This document shows, piece after piece, positions 10,515 to 21,559 of a stretch of DNA of 64,000 bases. The translations under genes and the position numbers were made by a program. Position 1 is the stretch's first letter. The number at the start of each line of letters is the position of its first letter. Under the pieces are notes generated by a model. The model saw only the letters and a list, made by a program, of their open reading frames with translations, did no database searches and was not told the DNA's origin. Source of the DNA: Branchipolynoe longqiensis (Eukaryota; Annelida; Polychaeta; Phyllodocida; Polynoidae); the NCBI GenBank assembly GCA_030323885.1, contig CM059198.1:13864462-13928461 (forward strand), written 5' to 3'.

Positions 10515-11460
10515 AGAGTGCCCGGGTCGCGGTCAAGAAAACGTTGGCCCAGACGTATTGGTGGATGGCAGAGAACCGCCAGTGGCCGATGTCCTGGACG
10601 TCCTTGAGCGTCACCCCAGCTGCGGCACAGGCCTGGGCGGCACCTCACCGTATACTATGCAGGGTGTATTGTCCATAGTCTTGGACAGTGCTGTGCTCGA
10701 GCACTGACCGGAGGATCCGGGTCATCGTCCGTGTCGTCAAGGGGCCTTCGTTGGAGGTCATAAAGGCCGGGTCGTCCATGGCCAGTCCAGTGGAGGTGGC
10801 GTACCGCTTCCATGCGCGGACAGGGCAGTACTTGGAGTTCGGGACCTTGGGGATCCGGATGTTGTAGGCGTCGAGGGGCGTCGAGGGGCGATCGGGAGGT
10901 CTTTGTCGAGCGTACCCGGAAGTTGAGGTGCGTTGTGTGGTCAGTGACATCGGCGACTCTGATGGTGTGCCCTGGATCGTCCCTTCGTCCAGTCACAAGG
11001 AGGTTCCCTTGCCTCAGTAGGGTGAAGTATGCTATTAGGAGGGTCAAGCTCAGGAGGAGTGCTCGGGGGCCCGCGTCGGCCTGTTTCACGGATAGTGGGG
11101 GAGCCTGTCTGGTCACGTGGTGAGAAGAATTAATTACCCCTCGTTTGATGGTGGCAACTAGGTAGGTGTCTAATGTGGCAGTTGCGCCTGTGTAGAGACT
11201 GACCCATGTGCGAGCTGCGCTTAGATAGTTCATAATTGCCCCGGGCGCGGCCAGGGTGTCGTCGAGGTGGGCCAGGTAGGCGGCGACGTCCATCTGCTTG
11301 GGGTGGCGTGGGTCGTATGACGCCATTCGTGCGTGTTGGAGGTACCTCTTGGTCTGTTGGAGCTTGTTGCGCCAGGTGCCGGGCGCCAGTCCGGCCCGGA
11401 AGAGTCGAATGACGTCCTGGTTGTCATTGCGGGTGCCTGGGGAGAGAGAGGCAAATTTAT
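10515..11460 (-). pseudogene. DIRS copy 2 tyrosine recombinase
   Basis: On the minus strand the N-terminal part (11326-10950) holds YFTLLRQGNLLVTGRR with the first catalytic arginine and VRSTKTSR with the lysine. A frameshift near 10890 moves the protein to the 10950-10645 frame, which continues RIPKVPNSKYCPVRAWKRY and ends GQYTLHSIR. There a TGA (10651-10649 region) interrupts. Past the stop the same frame stays open with GAAQACAAAGVTLKDVQDIG, HW and HQYVWANVF, so the second histidine and catalytic tyrosine are still visible. All catalytic residues of the recombinase fold can thus be placed, but one shift and one stop kill it. Confidence 0.75.
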
Positions 11461-11740
11461 GATCTCCCCAGGCTATAGGTTACCTGCGAGGATCTCAAGG
11501 TTGTGGCGGACTCGGACCCGTTCGAGGTCCATGTCCTCCACAAAGCGATCTGCCTTGCGGCGGGCAACTTCATCGAATGGTGCCCTGCTGAGGGCATCGG
11601 CGAAGGCTTGTGGAGGACCTGGACCTCCCAAGAGCGGAGGGCGGCGAAGGTCCAGAGTGCTCTAGCACAGGCACAGAGGATGGGGTCTCTGCCGGCCCCA
11701 GAGGTGAGAACTGTCTGAGAGTACTGGTTGTCGGTATTGA

Positions 11741-13165
11741 CTATGATTGCATAGTCTTGTGGGTTTGGGGGGAGAGTGCGTGAAGGGCCATGATGAGGTT
11801 GAGTGCCTCGAGCTGGTGTATGCCCTGCTTGCTCCCTAGGAGGTCCTCGGAATATGCCTTGGAGAGGTAGCCTTTTGGTGAGTGCACCCCCCCGGCCTTA
11901 AGGGAGGAGTCGTATTCAATGGTCCACTCGTGTTTCGGTGGGGGGCGGAGGAGGACGACACCGTTCGAGGCTGCGGCATACGTCAGGAACCACTGAATGT
12001 CTTTCATCATGTCGAGTGTGATGGGATGTTTCCCGGTGTGGGGTGCCTGTCGAAGAGCATCGAGTATGCGGTTCATGAACTGTTTTGCGGGGCACACACA
12101 CCTGGTGATGTGCTGGAGTCTCCCCACCAGGTGCTGGAGGTCTTTCTTGGAGGCCTTGGCCTGTGCCGTCCATCTGCGGCACTCCTCGACCACGTCTGCA
12201 AGCTTAGGGGTTGGGATCTTGACCGTCATGTCATAAGTGTCGACCACGAACCCTAGCCATTCGAGGGAACGGGTCGGGGGCACGCACTACTGGGGTGATA
12301 GTGCGAGGCCGAGGTCCGCCGCCAGCTTTATGGCGTCGATGTATGCAGCATCCGCCTACCTCTGGGTTGCCGCCACCCCGACAAAGTCGTCCAAGTAGCA
12401 AAGGACGAAGTGTCCTTTGCGGTGCAGGAGGTAGACGACCGCGTTTGTGGTGCGAGTGCAGGCCATGGAGGATGTGCGGCACTCCCAGCAGTGGGACCGA
12501 TAATGGGCAGGTTCACAATTGTCTGTAGGGAGGGTGTATGTGGCGTGGCGGCCCTGGTAGTAGCCTTTCCTGATGCCCGAGTTGACGCTGGCGCCCCTCG
12601 GGAAGCTCAGGTCGATGATGACCCGCCTCTCTTCGGTATGTTTCTTTGGGCGGGTCATCATCGGGCTGACCTGCGCCCAGGGCGTGAACGGAGGCTCGAA
12701 GAAGGGCCCGATGAGTGCTCCTCTGGCCGCCTCAGTTTGGATGTACTTCCTGACCCAGGCAACGTGCTCGGGCACCTCACGGTGGTTTGCTGTTGAGGGT
12801 ACGGGCGGGCCGTCGGCGGTATAGATTGCCGGCCACCCGTACTCCAAGAAGTCCACGAGCTGATCGTCGTGGTAGCCACTGAGAAGGTCCCTCCAAAGGT
12901 CTATGTTGAGGTCCAAGGGGACTGGGAGCCGGGCTGCAATGTAATTCGGGAGGCCTGTCCGCCGGACCTCGTCGTAAGTGTAGCGATATATATCATTCTT
13001 CCATACCTGAGGTCTGGAGGTGGGCCAGAACCGGTCGAGGATGTTTCGATATGAAAGCGGGGTGTGCTGGGGGTTGTAGTGCGGTGCCGACGAACTCAAT
13101 GTCCTCATTGGTGGCCTCCCTCTGGTGGTAGGTAAGTAGCGCGTCCGGCGGTTCGGCCTCGTCAT
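11741..13165 (-). pseudogene. DIRS copy 2 reverse transcriptase plus RNase H
   Basis: The minus-strand frame 13165-12356 gives LPNYIAARLPVPLDLNIDLW, LVDFLEYGWPAIY, SPMMTRPKKHTEERRVIIDL and LCYLDDFVGVA, the DIRS RT catalytic box. Between GRHATYTLPT and ECRTSSMACTRTTNAV about 60 residues present in copy 1 (including motif A, ADLA.AYRQLR) are missing, so the palm is incomplete. The frame 12283-11741 continues with the thumb, HLVGRLQHITRCV and RNase H (WTIEYDSSLKAGG, HQLEALNLIMAL). A break near 12300 separates the two frames. Downstream (11740-11480) minus-strand text such as GRDPILCACARALW probably completes RNase H. Confidence 0.8.
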
Positions 13166-13291
13166 GGCTCGTCGAGTCGTCGACCACGGGGCGGGATATC
13201 GCCGGCCGACTGAAAGGCTGAAAGCACGCGACAGTGGTGCGCGTCGGCTCGTAGCGGACTGCGACAGCAGTCTGTGGGGACGGATCGTCGG

Positions 13292-13687
13292 TTAAGCGTA
13301 GTGTATCGGTGATGTTGTCAGGTGGTCGGGCCAGCCGGGGCATATTTTGCATGCCGCCATGTCCGTGGGAGGGTGTGGGGTCTGCAGGTGGGGTGGTGTG
13401 GCGGGTTGGGGGGTCGGGGAGGTAGGTTGAGGCTGTGGCGTGTGGCGGAGAGGGGGGGTATGGGTGGAGGGGGGAAGGCGAGTGGCCGTTGGCCGGGCAT
13501 CCGTGTGTTGCCGGGTGGGTGTAAGGGAGTGGTTGTTGGTTTGGGGGGTGGGGGGAGGGGGCTGGGTTGGCGGTCGTGGGCGGGTGTGGCGGGGGCAGTG
13601 CTGGGGTGGTGGGGGGCAGGGGGGTGGAGGGAGGGGGCGGTCGGGGGAAGGCAGGAGTGTGGCGGGCCGACCTTCGCCGGTCGACAC
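13292..13687 (-). CDS. DIRS copy 2 proline-rich linker
   Basis: An open frame of 131 residues on the minus strand, made almost wholly of Pro, Thr, His, Gln and Ser (PLPPPPCPPPPQHCP and similar). It lies between gag and RT, as the Ser/Thr-rich linker does in copy 1. The plus strand is correspondingly very G-rich (many runs of 4 to 6 G). I infer a flexible spacer. The composition may also have drifted by slippage after death of the element. Confidence 0.4.
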   Translation of the reverse strand: MSTGEGRPATLLPSPDRPLPPPPCPPPPQHCPRHTRPRPPTQPPPPTPQTNNHSLTPTRQHTDARPTATRLPPSTHTPPLRHTPQPQPTSPTPQPATPPHLQTPHPPTDMAACKICPGWPDHLTTSPIHYA

Positions 13688-13884
13688 GTGGTCTGTTTCG
13701 GCCGTTAGTGTTGGGTTCTCACCGTGGCCGTTAGGTGGGTTGTAGGAGGTGGTGGTTGTGTCCGAGGTGGCGTTTAATGGTCATTCCACCTGGCAGCCGC
13801 CTATCCCATTAGCTCGGCAGGGGTCTTGTGAGGGGCGGTTAGGCGTTTCTCCTCTGCTCCTCCCTCCGTATGCCCGCCAGACAG

Positions 13885-14830
13885 GCTCCTCTCTGGAGAT
13901 CTTTTATAGCTTGCTCATCGCGCCAGCCTCTAGGGAGGCGGCCGTCGTCTATCATGGCGAAAGTTTTCTCTGACCATGCTAGACATGTCTCCTATTGCCA
14001 CTCAGCAGCCATACCACAGATCTCGTCCTGGTGGTCTATGATAGCTTTGATCCAGTGGTGGGGGAGTTTGGGGTCCTTTCTCATCCCAGCAAGGGCTGAC
14101 ATGTACCCATGCCAGTTGCTCTCCCCCAATCCTACCTTCCCTTTCTTTTCCTTGCGGATCACGTAGGTGTGGGGGAGAAACTGCCTCCTACCTCTGCTGT
14201 TGGATCGTCCGTCGTCATTCGTCTCCAATATTGCGTCTACAAAGTCTTTGTGTCGGTGGTCATCCTCACTGGACGAGTCGGAGTATGTGCGGCGTGCCGT
14301 TCTGCTCCTGCGAGTTGCTGTGTGTTCATCCTGTTTGTCGCTCGTCCTTTGTGTCCTTTGTGTTTCCTTCTGCTGCTCCTGCTGCTCCGGCTTGAGTCGT
14401 TGGAAGCTTTGCACCACCTGCGACCACGTGGCGACGGGGGGGTGCATGGCGATTCTGTCTCATGGCGTCTCCTCCGATTTTTCGTGCGGGTCTCGTCCGA
14501 GGACCTGCTCCTCATGCGGGAGGCCCGTTTGGTGGTCTCCAGGGCTCTGACTCGCTTAGCCATGTCTTTGGGGTGCGAGGATCTGCTGCTGGATCGAATT
14601 TGTGACACTGTCGTAGCAGAGCGATCTGATGCACGTCGTACCTCCCTCAGGCTCAGTGTCAATCTGTGTCGTCGTTTTTTTCGCCACTACCGACCGTGGT
14701 CTGCCGCGGAGTCGAGGGGTCCTGGCCGTTTCTGTGTCGGTGGCTGGGTCAGTGGTCTGGGCCTGGGCCGTTGCGGCATGCCATGCTGTCTTGCATGGTG
14801 AGTTGCTCGGAGGTCAGCCTATCGGCGTGT
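13885..14830 (-). pseudogene. DIRS copy 2 gag-like protein
   Basis: The minus strand has an N-terminal part with an AT-hook-like RLRGRPRSVVAKK (near 14700). An Arg/Ser-rich part (14662-14237) and the core frame 14447-13992 follow. The core shows QFLPHTYVIRKEKKGKVGLG, WHGYMSALAGMRKD and GMAAEWQ, then a TAG (13994-13992), then ETCLAWSEKTFAMIDDGRLP and GWRDEQAIKDLQ in the same frame. In copy 1 the stop position is a tryptophan (EWDWETCLAW), so one base change made it. The core motif pairs with copy 1 at 5759-6421. Confidence 0.65.
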
Positions 14831-14869
14831 AGGTGCGGCGTGTAGGTGCGCGTGTAGGTGCGGCATGAA

Positions 14870-15800
14870 TTTTGGGGGGGCGACTTGCTGTCATCTGTTG
14901 CTACTGCTTCCACAAACAGATCATCTTCCGGCTGCCGGAATTCTGTCTCGTCTTCTTTGTCGTCCTCGTCTAGGATGATTTCATTGATGCTGTTGGTTTT
15001 GGTTCGACAAACCCTGGTGAAATGGCCGATTTTCTTACATGCCGCACATGCTTTGCCTTTGGTGGGGCATGCATTACGGTCGCCTTTGTGGGAGTAGCCG
15101 CACCAGGCACAACTCGCACGTGTGCCAGTGGTTTCGTTTCCTTGATCGCGGCCTCCTCTTGCAGCCGGCTGCTGGCGCTGTTGATACTGTTGTCCGTAAT
15201 TTTGTTAAACCTGTTGTGTTGTATCGTCCCGTCGTACGAAATCCACAGCGTAATCTGTGCCTGTGGCTCCGGCCAGCTGTTTGGCCCCATGTTCGCTCAT
15301 CCGGCACATCTCTTCATATACTTGAAGAGACAACTTGGGTGTTTGCAACAAACGATCCCGTAACACATTGCATTTCACTCCAGAGACCAGTCTATCACAC
15401 ATTAGCGATTCCTCTATCGGCCCGTATTGGCAATGTCCGATTTTGTGGCGTACTTCTCGGATGTATGCATCCATTGTTTCTTGTTCCTGATTCTAGGTGT
15501 TAAACCTGTATCGCGTCGCCGTGAAGTTTGTCTTGCCCTCACAATATACTCTGAACGCTTCCTTTAGCGGATTGATTTTGTCAGTTTCCCCCGACGTAAA
15601 CATCATCGACTGGTGGACTTTTTGTGCTTCCGTCCCAGCCATGTGCAAAAACACACAACATTGTACTTTCTCACCCCAACTGAGAATTCCCGCTGCTGTG
15701 GCTCCATGCTTTCCAGTTAGCTGCCAGATCCTCATTCAGGTTGAGTGGTCCGGGAGGTTTCAATCCCGAGAGAGCCATTTCATATCACAAGGTCCGCTTC
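14870..15800 (-). pseudogene. Gypsy gag fragment with zinc knuckles
   Basis: On the minus strand the start is MALSGLKPPGPLNLNEDLAA at about 15776, the usual opening of Mag-like Gypsy gag. A deletion or shift near 15670 changes frame to VQCCVFLHMAGTEAQKVHQS and FTATRYRFNT. A TAG at 15495-15493 follows, then NQEQETMDAYIREVRHKIGH and CDRLVSGVKCNVLRDRLLQT. Another shift leads to the zinc-binding tail: CAWCGYSHKGDRNAC and CAACKKIGHFTRVC (a C-x2-C-x4-H-x4-C knuckle) at about 15110-15010. Only gag remains; the rest is replaced by the DIRS copy 2 junction near 14870. Confidence 0.75.
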
Positions 15801-15808
15801 TGACACCA
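15792..15808 (-). other. Gypsy primer-binding site (tRNA-Leu type)
   Basis: The minus strand reads TGGTGTCAGAAGCGGAC directly after an LTR end (ACA). Its complement matches the 3' end of a leucine tRNA including CCA. This fixes the LTR boundary at 15809 and the element orientation as minus. Confidence 0.7.
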
Positions 15809-15925
15809 TGTAATGTTGTGATTATCTAGTTGCATAATGGTTTATTCAGCCTTCTCTCTACTACACTGGTCCCGAGCGCAGACCACTTGTGCCAGGTGCT
15901 GAGTCGTGGCAGTATACATAACACT
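15809..15925 (-). repeat. Partial LTR of the Gypsy fragment
   Basis: Begins TGTAATGTTGTGATTATC on the plus strand immediately after the primer-binding site. It runs into CA-rich satellite near 15925, so the outer LTR end is lost or overgrown. No second LTR was found. Confidence 0.55.
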
Positions 15926-16580
15926 GACCACACCCACCATCCCACCACACGCCTACACCAACCCACACACACCACACGCCTACACCCCCACTGCACACAC
16001 CTACACCCCCACTGCACACACCTACACCCCCACCACACATCACCACCACCACCAAACACATACACCAACATGCACAGCACACACCTACACCCCCACCACA
16101 CACCACCACCACATGACACACCCACACAAACACACACACCACACACCTAGACCCTAACCACACACACCTACACCCTCACCGCACACACATACACCCCCAC
16201 CACACACCACCACCACCACACACCTACACCAACACACCCAGCACACACCTGCACCCTCACCACATCCCCAAACCCCTACCACACACCTAAACCCCCACCA
16301 CACACTTACACCCCCACCACACACCTACACCCCAACCACTCACACACCACACCTACACCACCATGCACACCCCCACCCCCACCACAGACACCTACACTCT
16401 CACCGCACACACCTACATCCCGACCACACACACCACACCGACACCACCATGCACATCTACACCCCCACCACACACACCTACACCTTCACTTCACAGACCT
16501 ACACCCCCACCACACACGACCACCCCATGATACACCTACACAAACACACACACCACGCACCTAGACCCTCACCACACAAA
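15926..16580. repeat. CA-rich satellite, left block
   Basis: Degenerate tandem repeat of a unit of about 18-20 bp close to CACACACCTACACCCCCAC. The same array resumes at 19980. Long frames across it (His/Thr/Pro on plus, Val/Gly/Cys on minus) are artefacts of composition. Confidence 0.9.
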
Positions 16581-16716
16581 TGCCGAACCTAAAGGTAAAG
16601 AAAGATGGTAGATGAAATTGAATGCAGGCTGGGAAGGGGCACGCACTTTGCCACCTTAAACTGCAGAGGTAACGACATGAAAAAATAGACACAATATACA
16701 AAATGCACCTAAAAAA

Positions 16717-17499
16717 TTGAAAATCTTTGATGTGTTAACACTGTCAGAAACATGGTTCACTGACAGACATCAAGACAACACCCTAAACATAGAAGGATAT
16801 AGGCTTGTACGTAATGACAGACAGCAAATTAACATAGCAAACCAAACAAAAAAAGGTGGAGGTGTCGCAATCTACTGCAAAACCTCAAAAAATCTTGACA
16901 CTGAGGCCCTAACAATAGCAAACCTCTCAAATGAACACATGGAGCTACTATGGTGCCTAATAAAAAACGAGAAACAGGCTAACATAGCCATAGCAAGCCT
17001 CTACAGACCACCATCCGGGGATATCGAAACATTCCTTGAAACTCTAGACAAAAGCATAAATACAGTGAGAAAACTAACAAATGCAGAAATCTTTGTGCTA
17101 AGGGACTTCAACATAAACTACAGTAGCAACGACAACAATAAACTAATGCTACAAACCACTATCAAAATCCTAGGGCTACAGCAACTTATTACAGACAGCA
17201 CAAGACTAGGCAACAATAGCTCAACAATTGACCTAATACTACCCAACTCAAACCATGCCACAAAATGGGGGACTAGAAGCTGGGGTATAAGTGACCATGA
17301 GCTAATATATGTAACAAGAAAAAAACTCAAAAGCACAAGCCAATATAAATATAAGATGGGCAGATCCCTTAAAGGAAACTACTCAAAAGGAAACATCACC
17401 AACACCTATATGAAAAATATAGGAACTGACAAACATGTAGAGTTGTTATTTTCTTCGGGCGTGGCGCTATTTCACAGAAATAAAACAATAGTAAGATGA
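16717..17499 (+). pseudogene. LINE endonuclease (APE type) domain
   Basis: This 260-residue frame carries an AP-endonuclease-like fold used for target nicking: LTLSETWFTDR (catalytic Glu), GGGVAIYCK, ASLYRPPSGD, FVLRDFNINY and ISDHELIYV (SDH box). The usual GDFN motif reads RDFN here, a change next to the active site. The true start is upstream, and the frame at 16640-16716 is probably part of it. After residue 235 the reading becomes unrelated (VELLFSSGVALFHRN), which marks an insertion or breakpoint before the RT half. Confidence 0.75.
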
Positions 17500-17812
17500 A
17501 TGTGTCCAATAAAGAAACCTAAAATTAAGAAGTGCTGTTACCATGGGTTACAGGAACTTACGGGGGGGGGGGTGCAACAAAACAATGGCTAGGTGGTGAC
17601 AAAGTGAAAGTACTAAAGACCCAGAGGATACAAGGGCCTATAATACTGCCTGAAACAACTCCCTCAAACAGTAAGGGCTGCAACAAAGAAAATATAATAA
17701 AAACAAAGACAAGGGGGGGAAGCCAAGGCAATATAGTGGGTAAAATGTAAGCGTTACTATTCCCCAAAATAAGATAGAAGAATGCGTAAGCTTCCAGGAT
17801 AAGGATGGAAAT

Positions 17813-18970
17813 ATGCACACAGATAGTGATGCAGCAAACAAACTAAATACACACTTTGCCACGGTAGGACAAAGGCTATCAAAGAAATTCACAAGAATCT
17901 GGGAAAACAAGTCAGAAAATATCCAGGATAAAATCCCCACCTACAAAACTGACCTAAAAGAACTAACACAACTAATAAATGACATAGATGAAAACAAACC
18001 AAGTGGAATAGATGGAATCCCCGCAAAAATACTAAAAGAGGCACTCCAAGCCATTCCAGATACCATGGTCGACCTGTTCAACATATCATTTGAGCAGGGG
18101 CACTTTATCACAGCATGGAAGATGGCAACCATCACCCCCATCAACAAAAGTGGTGACAAACAAAACATGGGGAACTACAGACCAATATCAATCCTGCAAA
18201 CACCAGGCAAGCTAATTGAACAAATATTCCACAGGCACATAAATGAGCACCTGGAAAAAAACAATATACTAAACAAGAGGCAAGGAGGTTTTAGAAAATT
18301 ACACTCCACATCAAAAACAATAGCAAACCTAACAAGTGATCTGCTGGCATCATTGAACCAAAAGAAATTAGTTGGAGCAGCGTTCATCGACTTCAGCAAA
18401 GCCTTTGACACTGTAGACCACAGCATATTAATAAAAAAATTAAACAACATGGGCATTAAATCCAAATCAATAAACTGGATAAAATGTTACCTAAACAACA
18501 GGCAGCAAAAAACTAAAGTAAATGGTACACTCTCAGACCAACAAACTGTCACCTGTGGTGTACCCCAAGGATCAGTCCTGGGACCATTACCATTTATACT
18601 ATACATAAATGACCTAGAAAAATGGCTGGAGACAGAATATCTCCAGCTATATGCGGATGACACTGTTGTATATGCAGAAGGAAGCTCAGTAGAGGAGGTA
18701 GCAACCAAACTGAACAACCTCCTGCTAAAACTGGATGGCTGGTGTGAGTCCAATAAAATAACCATCAATGCAAATAAATCTAAAACTGTACTCTTCTCAC
18801 ATACAGCAATCACAGGAAGAAACCTAAAATGCACACTAGGAAACCAAACACTGGAAAGTGTAAATCACTACAAATACCTAGGCCTAGAACTAGATAGCCA
18901 GCTAAACTACAATCTGTGTGTAACAAAAAATCATACAAAAAGTAAATCACAAACTATGGCTATTTGCTAA
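17813..18970 (+). pseudogene. LINE reverse transcriptase
   Basis: A 385-residue frame with an RT of the CR1/Jockey group. In order: SGIDGIPAKILKEAL, AWKMATITPINKSGDKQNMG, NYRPISIL, AAFIDFSKAFDTVDH (motif A), GVPQGSVLGPL (motif B), LYADDTVVYAEG (motif C with both Asp), and HYKYLGLELDSQLN (thumb start). The catalytic residues are intact. The frame breaks at 18970 and resumes at 18984 in another frame with the C-terminal region, so a small indel lies there. Upstream it is separated from the endonuclease by broken sequence. Confidence 0.85.
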
Positions 18971-18983
18971 ACTAAGAAACTAT

Positions 18984-19454
18984 ATGACACAAGATATGTC
19001 AATAAAAATCTTCAAAGGCATGGTACTCCCCTACTTTGACTATGGGGATGTAATCTACATGGGTGCTAAAAAAGAGCTACTTAAAAAATTGCAGATACTA
19101 CAAAATAGGGCCTTGAAAATATGCCTGAAAGTAGACAAACTACACCCCACTTATGACCTACACAAAAGAACTAAAGTAAAGCTACTAGAAAAAAGAAGGA
19201 TAATCCACCTAAAAACATTAGCATATGGATATAGCCAAGACATTAAGCATCTAACCCAACCACTAAGGGACACCAGAGCAAGCAAGGCACCACTACTAAG
19301 ACAGACCAGAAGCCAGATCAAAGCCCATGAAAGGAGCACACTGGAAATGGCCGCCAAGGCATGGAATGCGCAAACGGTGAAAGAAAGACAAATCCCTGAC
19401 CTAAAAACGTACACAAAATATCTGTGGAAAATAAAAACTGGGAACCCCACCTGA
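18984..19454 (+). pseudogene. LINE ORF2 C-terminal region
   Basis: Continuation of the RT after a frameshift: VLPYFDYGDVIYMG, LQILQNRALKICLKV, HERSTLEMAAKAWN. It corresponds to the segment seen in the 6-764 fragment but belongs to another family. The 3' UTR runs from 19455 to 19979. Confidence 0.8.
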
Positions 19455-19979
19455 ACTGCACCACAAGGGGGCAGGTGATATGTCACGGCCCACCAACTGG
19501 ACAGCCCAGGGCGGGATAACCGGAAATATAAAAGCCAGATAACATATCCAACAACAATAGAAATCAAATCAATTTCAAACAAACATAACTCAACCACCTA
19601 TTACGTACAAGCCTATGGACATGTAAATAAAATAGGGTTGTATAGAATTAAGTAGAAAAAAGCGGAAAACTCTTCCCAAGAAAACCCCAAAACACTAACA
19701 TAGAACCTTAAGAAAACAACTAACATAGTAATAAGAATAAAACAAAAATACAATGCCAAGAGGGCCCAAAAAAACTAACATAGACTACTAAACGTACCAA
19801 CAGACTATCTATCTGCTACTGAAATGCAGACAATCAAATAACCTATCAGCAGCTACTGTTTGGTAAGACAACACCAACACTACAGCTGGCCAGCATTGAA
19901 AACAAGACTGGGTACCCAGGCTTACATGCTATGGACAGAATCAATACAGCCTCAATAAAACAAAATAAAGATTTAAAAA

Positions 19980-20430
19980 AACACCCTCACCGCACACACC
20001 TACACACCCACCACACACCACCACCACCACCAAACACCTACACCAACACACACAACACACACCTACACCCTCACCACATCACAAAACCCCTACCACACAC
20101 CTAAACCCCCACCACACACCCACCACACACCTACACCCCGACCACACACACACCACACCTACACCAGCACATACACCTACACCCTCACCGCACACACCTA
20201 CACCCGCACCGCACACACCTACACCCCCACCAACACACACCACACATCTACACCCCCACCACATCCCAAAACCCATACCATACACCTACACCTCTGCCAC
20301 ACACTCACACCCCCACCACACTCCTAAACCCTCACCACACACCTACATACCTACACCCCTACCACACACCTACACCCCCACCACACACATTCATACATTC
20401 CCAGCACACACCTACACCACCAACACATAC
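19980..20430. repeat. CA-rich satellite, right block
   Basis: Same unit as 15926-16580. It begins ACACCCTCACCGCACACA directly after the LINE tail. Confidence 0.9.
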
Positions 20431-20569
20431 ACACATACACCCTTCTATCCAACCATAATGGCCGACTTGGATCGGGAATGGGTGCTGCCACCAAGTGTAT
20501 AGCGAGAGAAATGGCTCCTGAAAGGTCCCCATGAGGTAGATACCCAATAAGACTTATATTTGTTATTAT
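20431..20569. other. Unassigned spacer
   Basis: Short non-satellite stretch with GGAATGGGTGCTGCCACCAA. It may be a worn repeat; I cannot place it. Confidence 0.3.
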
Positions 20570-20705
20570 AATTGTCATCATATTCGTCATTATATTCATC
20601 ATTATATTCATCATTATATTTGTCATTATATTTGTCATTATATTCGTCATTATATTCGTCATTATTATTGTCATTATTACCATCAGTAATGTTGACATTA
20701 TTATT
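20570..20705. repeat. 12-bp minisatellite
   Basis: About ten copies of TCATTATATTYG, passing at its end into TCATTATTATTG-type text. A run of 11 G follows at about 20750. Confidence 0.9.
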
Positions 20706-21281
20706 AGTATTGACTTCGTTTGAAGAAGTGTAAAGGGCGTCTGTGTGGTAGGGGGGGGGGGTTGTGTGTGTGAGTGTGGGGACAGTCCCACAGGGTTTGC
20801 CACTGACCATCATATACACCAATGGCTGACTGGATGTACCCCAATTGTGATGTGGTTGTTTGGTTATACCAACACAGTAAATAACACAGGGAACCTGGTT
20901 TATAACCATTAAGCACTAATATCTTAATGTTGTTTTACAAATTATTTTCCGAACTAAATATCCTGACACTAATCAGGGATCTTAATAAAATTATTTCCTT
21001 TCCAGTGATATGTCCTTATAGTAAAAGTAGCCCAAACTCATTGTGTTACAGGCATATATATCATTTCACTACCTAATCTTATATCAAATTCGACCTTGGA
21101 AATTCAATCGGACATCCAATAACCACCGTAGCCCAAACGAGCTAAGCTCTCCAACTTAAATTGTTGCTCAGGATACAATTTACTGGAAGGATCTTCATCT
21201 GGTCAGTAGGTCATTGTCCAGATACTTGCATCATATATCTATCTGGTAATGCTAACAATGTGAAAAATGTTTCTTTTTCAG

Positions 21282-21423
21282 TATCAGGTGATGCAACATT
21301 CTGGTCAACTCCCACAAACGGTGAGGTGGCTGGTTTAACTACTAGTGATTCAACAGCTAATAATTACTTCCAATGTCAAAGTCAGTGTGCGGCATCACCA
21401 ATATGTCTAGGCTACAAGTACAT
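21282..21423 (+). CDS. PAN/apple exon 2a (first half of split domain)
   Basis: The acceptor is TTCTTTTTCAG and the donor GTGAGT at 21424. The 142-bp exon starts in phase 1 and ends in phase 2. It encodes the N-terminal half of a PAN domain: TANNYFQCQSQCAASPICLG and YKY. Its partner is 23301-23458, which starts in phase 2. The split position matches that of 47276-47417, supporting both as real exons. Confidence 0.75.
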
Positions 21424-21559
21424 GTGAGTACACCAATATGTGTACTATCTGATATTATCATTATTTTTGCAAAGGACTTAGCAAGGAATCCACATTTTTT
21501 TAAACAAAACCCCAAAACACATACATGTGGACAGCCTCTAAATATCCACGCTGATTGAT

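Larger units (their letters stand above)
9985..14850 (-). mobile_element. DIRS-order retrotransposon (copy 2), decayed
   Basis: Same protein order as copy 1 on the minus strand: gag (14830-13885), proline-rich linker (13687-13292), RT and RNase H (13165-11741), tyrosine recombinase (11460-10515). A noncoding end follows, beginning near 9985 with text like AGGAGCTATATTATGGAACT. Sequence identity to copy 1 is only moderate, so it is another family. I find no second copy of its terminal repeats in the window. The gag side runs into a Gypsy fragment at about 14870. It is therefore truncated or was broken by later insertion. Stops: TGA after the recombinase HSIR box, TAG in gag, and loss of RT motif A. 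Confidence 0.8.
16581..19979 (+). mobile_element. CR1-like LINE inserted into CA satellite
   Basis: The element sits between two blocks of the same satellite. The left border reads ACCCTCACCACACAA and the right border ACACCCTCACCGCACACA, so a target duplication of about 14 bp in satellite text is likely. It ends with AATAAAGATTTAAAAAA. It encodes an endonuclease and an RT on the plus strand, with lesions. An odd stretch at 17420-17570 with a run of 10 G separates the two. Confidence 0.8.

Noticed and set aside
15826..16163. Long frames rich in His/Thr/Pro or Val/Gly/Cys
   Set aside because: They follow the CA satellite composition on both strands and have no start context or domain.
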